Assembly (NCBI GenBank): GCA_964439605.1
Contig: CAYTPC010000070.1
Location: 1-12,482, forward strand
Length of the DNA: 12,482 bases
Source of the DNA: JAITWT01 sp964439605
GTDB taxonomy: Bacteria > Pseudomonadota > Gammaproteobacteria > Burkholderiales > Burkholderiaceae_C
Direction of reading: 5' to 3'
The position numbers and the translations under genes were made by a program. Below are positions 6,538 through 12,482 of this stretch, piece after piece. Position 1 is the stretch's first letter, and every line of letters starts with the position of its first letter. Below the pieces are notes generated by a model that made no database searches, had not been told where the DNA came from, and was given only the letters and a program-made list of their open reading frames with translations.

Positions 6538-7766
6538 GCGCGCCTCGCGCGCTAGAGGGCCTGCGTGTGCTCGACGCGGCCGGCCCGCTGGGTAACTACT
6601 GCGGAAAGCTGTTCGCCGACTTGGGCGCCGACGTGATCCTGGTCGAGCCGCCGGCCGGCACGCGTGCGCGTTGCGAGCCGCCATTTATCGGCGGCGTTCC
6701 CGGACTGGAGCGCAGCCTTTCGCACGCTTATTACAACGCCAACAAGCGCGGCGTCACGCTTGATCTCGACAGTGCCGACGGCCGCGGTTTATTCGCGCGC
6801 CTGGCGGCGACCAGCGACATCGTGCTCGACACCGAAGCGCCTGGCGCGATGGCCGGGCGTGGTTTGGGTTACGCGCAACTTGCGGCGATCAAGCCGTCCA
6901 TCGTCTGCACCAGCATCACGCCGTTCGGCCAGAGCGGTCCTTACGCGCACCACGCGGCCGAAGACCTGACCGCGCTTGCAATGGGCGGACTGCTTTATCT
7001 GGCCGGCTACGAGGATGCGCCGCCGGTGCGCATGCACGGCAACCAGGCGGTGTTGTGCGCCAATATGTTCGCCGCAGTGGCAACGATGCTCGCGATGCTC
7101 GAGTCGGAAGCCACCGGCGAAGGCCAGCACATCGATGTCTCGATGCAGGAATGCGTGACGATGGCACTCGAGACTTCGGTTCAGTTCTTCGACCTCGAAG
7201 GCGAGGTGCGCAAGCGGCATGCCGGCGTGCAGCGCTTTGCCGGCACGGGGGTATTCGACTGCGCCGATGGCCAAATCTACCTGATGGCCGGCGGTATCGG
7301 CGCCAACAAGTTCTGGGGACGCACGATCGACTGGTTTGCCGAGGAGGGCATGGCCGGCGTGGAGCGCTTTCGTGAGCCGAACTGGGAACGCGTCGAGTTC
7401 TTGCGTTCCGCCGAGGCCAAGCAGATATTCGCTGATATCTTCGTGCCTTGGGTCAGGACGCGCCGCAAGGAAGATCTATACCGCGAAGGCCAGCGGCGCA
7501 AGATACCGATCGCGACGATTTCCAAGCCGTCGGATTTGCTGTGCAGTGCGCAACTCGCACATCGGGGTTACTTCGTCGACATGCTCGGCCTGCCGGACGA
7601 TGTGGCCGACAAGCGTATGCCTGGTGCGCCATACAAGCTGTCGCGCACACCATGGAGCCTGAACCGTGCCGCACCGAGGCTGGGTGAGCATAACGCCGAG
7701 GTTTTCGGCGCACTGGGCCTCGATGCCGCCGAACTCGAACGCTTGTATGCGAGAAGGGCAATATGA
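6534..7766 (+). CDS. Class III (CaiB/BaiF) CoA-transferase, Asp-containing subunit
   Basis: These cytoplasmic enzymes move CoA from a donor thioester to a carboxylic acid through an aspartyl-anhydride and aspartyl-CoA intermediate. The 410-residue protein has LEGLRVLDAAGPLGNYCGKL (8-27), FADLGADVILVEPP (27-40), NANKRGVTLDL (68-78), the active-site stretch AAEDLTALAMGGLLYLAG (141-158) and EGQHIDVSMQE. Asp144 aligns with the catalytic Asp of the family. It overlaps both neighbours by 4 bp and is followed at once by a second family member, so the two may form one heteromeric enzyme, as BbsE and BbsF do in anaerobic toluene degradation. The acid it activates is unknown. Confidence 0.93.
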   Translation: MSAPRALEGLRVLDAAGPLGNYCGKLFADLGADVILVEPPAGTRARCEPPFIGGVPGLERSLSHAYYNANKRGVTLDLDSADGRGLFARLAATSDIVLDTEAPGAMAGRGLGYAQLAAIKPSIVCTSITPFGQSGPYAHHAAEDLTALAMGGLLYLAGYEDAPPVRMHGNQAVLCANMFAAVATMLAMLESEATGEGQHIDVSMQECVTMALETSVQFFDLEGEVRKRHAGVQRFAGTGVFDCADGQIYLMAGGIGANKFWGRTIDWFAEEGMAGVERFREPNWERVEFLRSAEAKQIFADIFVPWVRTRRKEDLYREGQRRKIPIATISKPSDLLCSAQLAHRGYFVDMLGLPDDVADKRMPGAPYKLSRTPWSLNRAAPRLGEHNAEVFGALGLDAAELERLYARRAI

Positions 7767-8992
7767 TGAAAAACCAGCGCGCGATTCTCGAGGGCCTGCG
7801 CGTCACCGACTTCTGCTGGCTCGGTGCCGGAGCCTACGCAACCAAGATACTGGCCGATTTCGGCGCCGACGTGATCAAAATCGAAACCATAGACAGGCTC
7901 GATTCGTTGCGCATGGCGGCACCCTATAAAGACGGCAAGCCGGGCGTCAACCGCAGCGGTTATTTCGCCGACCGCAACACCAGCAAGCGCAGCATGACGC
8001 TGGACATGAAACACCCCGAGGCGCTGGCGATAGCGACCCAGTTGATCAAGCAGAGCGATATTGTCGCCAACAACTTTACCCCTGGCGTCATGGAAAAGTT
8101 TGGCCTTGGCTATGAAGCGGTGCGGCGTATCAAGCCCGACATCATTTATCTATCGATGTCGATGAACGGTGCCAGCGGACCGGAATGCGATTTCCTGGGT
8201 TATGGCGCCAGCATGGTCGCGCTGACCGGGTTGCAGGATCTGACTGGCCAGCCCGAACGTGACGGCGCCGGGCCTGGCACCAACTACCCAGACCATGTCC
8301 CCAATCCTTGCCATGCGGCTTTCGCGTTGCTGGCCGCGATCCGTCACCGCCGGCGCACCGGCGAAGGACAGCAGATCGACTTGGCACAGATTGAACCGAC
8401 GATCGCATTGCTGGGGCCGACGCTTCTCAATCGCACTGTCAACGGTCGCAGCACGACACGCGCCGGCAACGAACATCCCTACGCCGCGCCGCACGGCGTA
8501 TATCCATGCGAGGGCGAAGATCGCTGGATCGCCATCGCGGCATTGACGGACGAGGCGTGGCGTTCGCTGTGTGTGGTACTCGGCGAACCCGACTGGAGCT
8601 GTGATGCTTCTTTCGATACCGGGGCTGGCCGATGGGAATGCCGCCGCATGCTCGACGAGCGGCTCGCTGCCGAAACGCAACGCTGGAACGCCGAGGCGCT
8701 GATGGAAGCGCTGCAGGCGCGAGGTGTGGCGGCCGGCGTGGTGCAGAACGCGCGCGATGTTGTAAGTGCCGACCCGCAGCTCGCGCACCGGAAGCACTGG
8801 ATAAGGATGACCCATCCCGAGATGGGCGAGACGGTCTACAACGCACCGCCGTTCCGCTTCTCGCGCACGCGCGTCGCGTTGCGTGGCCCAGCGCCGCTGC
8901 TGGGCCAGCATACGCGCGAGATCGCGAACCAACTGCTCGGCCTGGACAACGCGCGCGTTGACGAATTGATTGAGCGCCGGGTGTTCCGATGA
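7763..8992 (+). CDS. Class III (CaiB/BaiF) CoA-transferase, subunit lacking the catalytic Asp
   Basis: This 409-residue protein starts at the ATG at 7763 (a second ATG follows at 7766). It has the family pattern: LEGLRVTDFCWLGAGAYATK (9-28), DFGADVIKIE (32-41), NTSKRSMTLDM, FGLGYEAVRRIKPDIIYLSM and GEGQQIDLAQIE. At the catalytic position the family motif G-F/Y-D is GYG (146-148), so Gly148 replaces Asp. The nearest acid is Asp143, five residues earlier in the loop. The likely reading is a structural or substrate-binding partner of the upstream subunit in a heteromeric transferase; a separate enzyme with altered chemistry is possible. Translation is probably coupled on both sides by ATGA overlaps, which suits balanced subunit production. 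Confidence 0.92.
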   Translation: MMKNQRAILEGLRVTDFCWLGAGAYATKILADFGADVIKIETIDRLDSLRMAAPYKDGKPGVNRSGYFADRNTSKRSMTLDMKHPEALAIATQLIKQSDIVANNFTPGVMEKFGLGYEAVRRIKPDIIYLSMSMNGASGPECDFLGYGASMVALTGLQDLTGQPERDGAGPGTNYPDHVPNPCHAAFALLAAIRHRRRTGEGQQIDLAQIEPTIALLGPTLLNRTVNGRSTTRAGNEHPYAAPHGVYPCEGEDRWIAIAALTDEAWRSLCVVLGEPDWSCDASFDTGAGRWECRRMLDERLAAETQRWNAEALMEALQARGVAAGVVQNARDVVSADPQLAHRKHWIRMTHPEMGETVYNAPPFRFSRTRVALRGPAPLLGQHTREIANQLLGLDNARVDELIERRVFR

Positions 8993-9849
8993 GCCATCCG
9001 TCGTTTTCGACAGCGGCCAACCAAATTGCCGATGTCGAACGGCAGGGGCGTCGCATCGTGCTCGGACCGCACGGCGCGCGCATCGTGTGGCGCGTCTTCG
9101 GCTCCGGGCCAAGACTCGTCCTGTTGCACGGTGGTCACGGCAGCTGGATGCACTGGCTGCGCAACATCCCGGCGTTGTCGCAAAGCTTCGAGCTATTGGT
9201 GCCCGACATGCCGGGTTTCGGCGATTCGGATTTGCCCGACACGCAACCCGGCCTGACCGAACTGGCGCTGCGGCTCGCAACCGACCTTGATCAATTGCTG
9301 CGCGGAGAGGGTTTTGCGATTGCCGGCTTCTCGTTTGGCGGGCTGGTGGCCGCGACCGTGGCCGCCAACACGCCGGAACGCGTACACCGGCTGGCACTGG
9401 TAGGCTCCGCAGGCAGCGGCAGCCCGCGGCGCGAGGTCGACAAGCTCTGGCAATGGCGCAACCTGTCCGATCCGGACACGATTCTGGCCGTGATGCGCCA
9501 CAACCTGCGTGCGCACATGCTCTCCAGCGATGCGGCTATTGATGCGCTCGCGCTCGAGGTTTATTTGCGCAGTTGCAGGGCCACGCGTTATCGCAGCCGT
9601 CCGATCTCGCGTCAAGGCGGTCTTCTCCGCACGCTTGATCGCTTCGGCGGGCCGATCCTGCTGCTCTGGGGCCGCGATGACGTTACCGCCGATCCTGATT
9701 GGCTGTTGCCGCGTTTGCTGTCGCAGGGGGCAAAGCGCAGCGGCCGCATCATCGACGGTGCTGGCCACTGGGCCCAATTCGAACAGCCCACCGCCATCAA
9801 CCGCGCGCTACTTGAGTTCCTGAATGCAGACAAGGAGTATCGACCGTGA
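8989..9849 (+). CDS. Alpha/beta-fold hydrolase
   Basis: This 286-residue alpha/beta hydrolase probably cleaves an ester, thioester or C-C bond in the cytoplasm; no signal peptide is seen. Landmarks: LVLLHGGHGSWMHW (43-56, oxyanion-hole HGG), PDMPGFGDSD (72-81), nucleophile elbow GFSFGG with Ser115, WGRDDVTADPDW with the triad Asp near 231, and GAGHWAQFEQP with His260. The triad is complete and the length matches MhpC-like hydrolases. The 4-bp overlaps with the CoA-transferase before it and the regulator after it tie it to the same pathway, where it could release an acid from a CoA product or split a dicarbonyl intermediate. The exact substrate cannot be inferred. Confidence 0.92.
   Translation: MSHPSFSTAANQIADVERQGRRIVLGPHGARIVWRVFGSGPRLVLLHGGHGSWMHWLRNIPALSQSFELLVPDMPGFGDSDLPDTQPGLTELALRLATDLDQLLRGEGFAIAGFSFGGLVAATVAANTPERVHRLALVGSAGSGSPRREVDKLWQWRNLSDPDTILAVMRHNLRAHMLSSDAAIDALALEVYLRSCRATRYRSRPISRQGGLLRTLDRFGGPILLLWGRDDVTADPDWLLPRLLSQGAKRSGRIIDGAGHWAQFEQPTAINRALLEFLNADKEYRP
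9832..9837 (+). promoter_or_regulatory. Ribosome binding site for the IclR-type regulator
   Basis: AAGGAG lies inside the end of the hydrolase gene, 8 bases before the GTG at 9846 and 11 before the ATG at 9849. The GTG is favoured by spacing and by its 4-bp overlap with the hydrolase stop. Either choice changes the protein by only one residue. Confidence 0.65.
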
Positions 9850-10715
9850 TGGATCGGGTCGATGCCGACGATGTACCCGGAACGCAGTTGATCCGCCGCA
9901 TCGCCAGCCTGCTGCGTGTGCTGGCGATGCGCAATCGATCGGGAGGTGTGCGCCTCGTCGACCTGTGCGAGGATTCGGGTCTTGGCAAGTCCACCGTGCA
10001 CCGCATCCTGCAGGCCTTGGTCGCCGAGGGGCTGGTGACCCAAGATCACAACAGCAAACGCTACTTCCTGGGCAAATCGATGTACGAGATGGGCTTGGCG
10101 GCGGCGCCTCGTCAGCAACTGCGCGATATCTGCCATCCGCTGCTGCAGGCGGTCGCGGAGCAGACCGGCGACACTGCCTACCTGAGCGAGCGTGCCGGCT
10201 TTGACGGCATTTGCCTTGACCGCCATGACGGCAGCTACCCAATCAAGGCCTTCGTCCTCGAGCCAGGTCATCGCCGGCCGTTGCCTGCGGGCTGCGGCAA
10301 CTTGGCGATCCTCGCCGCGCTGCCGGAGGACCAGATACGTCGTATTTGTGGCGTCAACAGCGCGCGCGTGCAGGCACGCTATCCGCGACTGACCGAGAGC
10401 GAAATCGCACAGCGCATCCAGCGCACCCAGCGCGACGGCTACGCGCTGACCGACGCGATGGAGACCGCCGATGTCAGCTCGGTCGGCATGTGTATCCGCA
10501 ACGAGACGGGCATGCCCATCGGGGCGATCAGCATCTCGGCACTCACCACGCGATTGCAAGGTCGGCACCTGGACAATGCCATCGAGTTCATTGCCGAGGC
10601 CGTGCGCGAAGCAGAGCTGCGGATCCGCCGCACCCGGCTTGATCCATCGCGCTTGGGCGTGGTGCGCGGCCACGACGGTGTTGCGGGCATTCGTCGATTG
10701 GAGAATCTGCGATGA
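9846..10715 (+). CDS. IclR-family transcriptional regulator
   Basis: This 289-residue DNA-binding regulator has an N-terminal winged helix-turn-helix (about 14-80: LIRRIASLLRVLAM, then VRLVDLCEDSGLGKSTVHRI with recognition helix about 47-58, wing near KRYFLG). A GAF-like effector domain follows (about 90-270, with ESEIAQRIQRTQRDGYALTD and GMPIGAISISAL). IclR proteins are repressors or activators that bind small carboxylates or aromatic acids. It is unusual in sitting inside the operon it likely controls, overlapping both neighbours by 4 bp, which implies autoregulation. The divergent region at 3742-3929 is its most likely target. Confidence 0.93.
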   Translation: MMDRVDADDVPGTQLIRRIASLLRVLAMRNRSGGVRLVDLCEDSGLGKSTVHRILQALVAEGLVTQDHNSKRYFLGKSMYEMGLAAAPRQQLRDICHPLLQAVAEQTGDTAYLSERAGFDGICLDRHDGSYPIKAFVLEPGHRRPLPAGCGNLAILAALPEDQIRRICGVNSARVQARYPRLTESEIAQRIQRTQRDGYALTDAMETADVSSVGMCIRNETGMPIGAISISALTTRLQGRHLDNAIEFIAEAVREAELRIRRTRLDPSRLGVVRGHDGVAGIRRLENLR

Positions 10716-12127
10716 ACGGTCTAACCGAGCGTATTGCACGCTTCATTCACGAAGCGGGCGCGGCGCAATTCCCGGTCGACGCGGTCGACAAGGCCAAGCG
10801 CGTGATCGCCGATACCTTTGCGGTGATCCTCGCGGGTGGGCGCAGTGAAGTCGGGGAACCACTGATGCGCTATCTGGCGCTCGAGTCCGCGCATGGCACC
10901 TCGCCGATCCTCGGAACATCGCGCCGCGCCAGCGCCGAGATGGCAGCGCTGGTCAACGGCAGCTTTGGCCATGCGCTGGACTTCGATGACGTACTGTCGT
11001 TGATGCCGGCGCATCCGAGTGCGATCATCGTGGCCGCGCTGATCGCCGATCTCGACACGTGCCCCTTGGACGGTGCAACCTTTATCGAGGCCTATGTCGT
11101 CGGCATCGAGGTCGGCGCGCGCATTGCGCAAGGTATCAGCGTGGGCCATTACGATCGCGGATTCCACGGCACCGGGACGCTGGGCATCTTCTCGGCGGTC
11201 GGCGCTTTGGCCAAGGCACGGCGTTTGGACATTGCAACAACACGCCAGGCCTTTGGCATCGCCGCCTCCATGGCGAGTGGCCTGCGGCGCAACTTCGGAA
11301 CCATGACCAAGCCGCTCCATACCGGGCTGGCGGCGCGAAATGCTCTGGCTGCGGTGCGGCTGGCAAGCTGCGGCTTCACCGCGGCGCCTGACGTGCTTGA
11401 AGCGAAGTCGGGTTTCTATGCCGCTTATGGCGTGCCCGAGTCCGACCAGGCGGTGGCGATCGCCGAACTCGACAAACCCGGCTGGATCATCGTCGACCCC
11501 GGCATTGCGCTCAAGAAATTTGCCTGCTGCTACGCGTCACACCGCGGCATGGACGGCACGCTGCGAATGCGCGATGCGCTCGGCGTTGGCGCTTCTGATG
11601 TCGCGCGCCTGGTCTGTCGCATGCCGCCCGGCGGCATGCTCGTGCTTACCTATCCGGTGCCCGTTACCGGGCTGGAGGGCAAGTTTAGTTTGCAGTATTC
11701 GCTCGCAGCCGGGCTGCTCGACGGTCACTACTCGCTGGCGACGTTCACCGACGATGCTGTGCGGCGTCCCGAAATTCGTGCCCTGCTGCCCCGTGTGGAT
11801 GCTTACGAGGATGAGGCTTGCCGCGGCGACGATCCCCTGTTCGAGACCCGCAGTTCTGGCAGCCGCGGCTTCGTGGTTGTCGAGTTCGAGCTGCGTGACG
11901 GTCGAAGGCAGTCGCTGCGCATCGATAAGGCGCCTGGTCATCCGTCACGCGAACTTTCCTGGGACGACATTGAGGCAAAGTTCAAGGACTGCGCCAGCGC
12001 AGCGTCTTTGCCCGAAGCCGTAAGCGCCGCAGCGTTCGAGACGCTGCGCAACTTCGAGCGTGCCGCCAGCGTCGATACCTTCGTCGCGACGCTTTGCCGT
12101 TCTTCCGCAACTGACCATGCCCGATAA
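10712..12127 (+). CDS. MmgE/PrpD family protein (second copy)
   Basis: The 471-residue protein shares the landmarks of the first copy: HALDFDDV (87-94), AHPSAI (100-105), GFHGTGTLG (150-158), RNFGTMTKPLHTG (193-205), FACCYASHRGMDG (270-282) and LEGKFSLQYSLAAGLLDG. The acid, His and Lys pocket positions are kept (Asp90-93, His101, His152, Lys200, His277), but the Thr/Ser after DFDD is Val94, so specificity may differ. The two copies are clearly diverged, which argues against a recent duplication and for separate steps or a heterodimer. It is the last gene of the coupled run, starting within the regulator's stop (ATGA). No terminator hairpin follows it before the next gene. Confidence 0.9.
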   Translation: MNGLTERIARFIHEAGAAQFPVDAVDKAKRVIADTFAVILAGGRSEVGEPLMRYLALESAHGTSPILGTSRRASAEMAALVNGSFGHALDFDDVLSLMPAHPSAIIVAALIADLDTCPLDGATFIEAYVVGIEVGARIAQGISVGHYDRGFHGTGTLGIFSAVGALAKARRLDIATTRQAFGIAASMASGLRRNFGTMTKPLHTGLAARNALAAVRLASCGFTAAPDVLEAKSGFYAAYGVPESDQAVAIAELDKPGWIIVDPGIALKKFACCYASHRGMDGTLRMRDALGVGASDVARLVCRMPPGGMLVLTYPVPVTGLEGKFSLQYSLAAGLLDGHYSLATFTDDAVRRPEIRALLPRVDAYEDEACRGDDPLFETRSSGSRGFVVVEFELRDGRRQSLRIDKAPGHPSRELSWDDIEAKFKDCASAASLPEAVSAAAFETLRNFERAASVDTFVATLCRSSATDHAR

Positions 12128-12130
12128 AAT
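12103..12130 (+). promoter_or_regulatory. Weak promoter candidate for the DUF3460 gene
   Basis: TAAAAT (12125-12130) matches the -10 consensus at 5 of 6. The sequence 16 bases upstream, TTCCGC (12103-12108), is a poor -35. It lies at the stop of the second MmgE/PrpD gene, 43 bases before the ATG at 12174. If real, it would let the small gene be expressed apart from the operon. Confidence 0.25.
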
Positions 12131-12173
12131 CAGAAGAACACCACGCAGACAACGCCCAACGTTGGACCCCATC

Positions 12174-12383
12174 ATGCCCCCCTTCCACCTCTTTCAGCGC
12201 CCCCACTACACCTCCGAGGCCACCCAATTCCTCGATCAGCTCAAGCGCGACAAGCCCTGGCTGGACGAGCGCCAGCGCGAGGGGCGCGCGCTGCTGTGGG
12301 ACAAGCCGGTGGACCGCGAACTGCAAGCCGGTTTCAACGCCGCCCGCGTGCCGCAGAAGGCTTACGTTTACCAGAGCGAGTGA
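12174..12383 (+). CDS. DUF3460 family small protein
   Basis: This 69-residue protein has the family pattern: FHLFQRPHYTSEATQFLDQL near the N-terminus, then ERQREGRALLWDKPVDREL and the ending ARVPQKAYVYQSE. The function is unknown; the family is found mostly in Betaproteobacteria. The ATG at 12174 fits the family's usual N-terminus (short lead-in to FHLF.RP.Y.SE). The in-frame upstream starts at 12060 and 12117 would overlap the operon's last gene and add residues unlike the family. No strong ribosome site is visible. No signal peptide or membrane segment is seen. Its strong GC3 use resembles the SulP gene, suggesting it is part of the ancestral backbone beside the catabolic block. Confidence 0.85.
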   Translation: MPPFHLFQRPHYTSEATQFLDQLKRDKPWLDERQREGRALLWDKPVDRELQAGFNAARVPQKAYVYQSE

Positions 12384-12392
12384 TTTTTCTTC

Positions 12393-12476
12393 GTCATTCC
12401 CGCGATGTTCCCGCCTGCGCGGGAATGACAGGGAATCCATGACGCATCCTCTCGCAACAACGTTCACTGGATTCCC
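12393..12476. repeat. Composite palindromic intergenic repeat (GTCATTCCCGCG type)
   Basis: A perfect 12-bp inverted repeat, GTCATTCCCGCG (12393-12404) and CGCGGGAATGAC (12418-12429), has a 13-base loop. It is followed by GGGAATCCA (12431-12439) and TGGATTCCC (12468-12476), a second perfect 9-bp pair. This resembles the dispersed GTCATTCCC...GGGAATCCA repeats of betaproteobacteria. It starts 9 bases after the DUF3460 stop and may serve as its terminator. The element may continue past the window. Confidence 0.8.
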
Positions 12477-12482
12477 GCTTTC

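Noticed and set aside
5128..6684. A 518-residue open frame on the minus strand
   Set aside because: It is fully antisense to a clear MmgE/PrpD gene, its translation is Arg/Ala/Gly-rich without recognisable domains, and such frames are expected in GC-rich DNA.
8150..9397. A 415-residue open frame on the minus strand
   Set aside because: It lies antisense to the second CoA-transferase and the hydrolase, both with strong family motifs; no domain is visible in the antisense product.
9612..10739. A 375-residue open frame on the minus strand
   Set aside because: It is antisense to the IclR regulator and shows no recognisable motif.
3930..12127. Assignment of the operon to the itaconate or methylcitrate pathway
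   Set aside because: No citramalyl-CoA lyase, itaconyl-CoA hydratase, methylcitrate synthase or methylisocitrate lyase is present; MmgE/PrpD membership alone does not fix the substrate.
686..12161. 11-bp inverted match between CGTTGGGCGTT (686-696) and AACGCCCAACG (12151-12161)
   Set aside because: Many 11-bp matches are expected by chance in a 12-kb GC-rich window; it is not evidence of attachment sites.
1..12482. CRISPR arrays, tRNA or rRNA genes, transposases, integrases
   Set aside because: I looked on both strands and found no regularly spaced repeats, no cloverleaf-like or rRNA sequence and no mobile-element protein; the only repeats are the SulP duplication and the intergenic palindromes.

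Overview
The window looks like chromosome from a high-GC betaproteobacterium, most likely of the order Burkholderiales. The reasons are two solitary Bug-type (tripartite tricarboxylate transporter) substrate-binding proteins with no membrane subunits beside them, a DUF3460 gene, dispersed GTCATTCCCGCG-type palindromic repeats and strong GC bias at third codon positions. No rRNA, tRNA, transposase, integrase or CRISPR array is visible.

Layout. (1) 1-1300: the 3' end of a SulP-family anion transporter gene with an unusual 414-bp in-frame tandem duplication. It converges across a hairpin on sodC, a lipoprotein Cu/Zn superoxide dismutase. (2) 1309-1756: no intact gene. It holds a possible broken coding remnant and a palindromic repeat. 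(3) 1757-3741, minus strand: two tandem Bug-type periplasmic binding proteins that overlap by 4 bp. (4) 3742-3929: a divergent control region with several small dyads. (5) 3930-12127, plus strand: a catabolic operon of acyl-CoA dehydrogenase-like protein, MmgE/PrpD protein, two class III (CaiB/BaiF) CoA-transferase subunits, alpha/beta hydrolase, IclR-type regulator and a second MmgE/PrpD protein. The last six genes are joined by ATGA or GTGA stop/start overlaps. The only gap, between the first two genes, carries a 14-bp RNA-stem inverted repeat. (6) 12174-12383: a small DUF3460 gene, followed by another palindromic repeat of the same general type as the one at 1628-1721.

How it may work (inference). 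The Bug proteins capture a carboxylate in the periplasm. The CoA-transferase pair, probably heteromeric because only the first subunit keeps the catalytic Asp, activates it to a CoA thioester. The flavoprotein and the MmgE/PrpD enzymes then carry out redox and hydration, dehydration or decarboxylation steps. The hydrolase cleaves a thioester, ester or C-C bond, and the IclR protein controls the divergent operons. The substrate cannot be read from the sequence. The gene combination matches no pathway I can name with confidence. The flavoprotein lacks Glu at both usual catalytic-base positions and one CoA-transferase lacks the catalytic Asp, which makes this block the most interesting part of the window.
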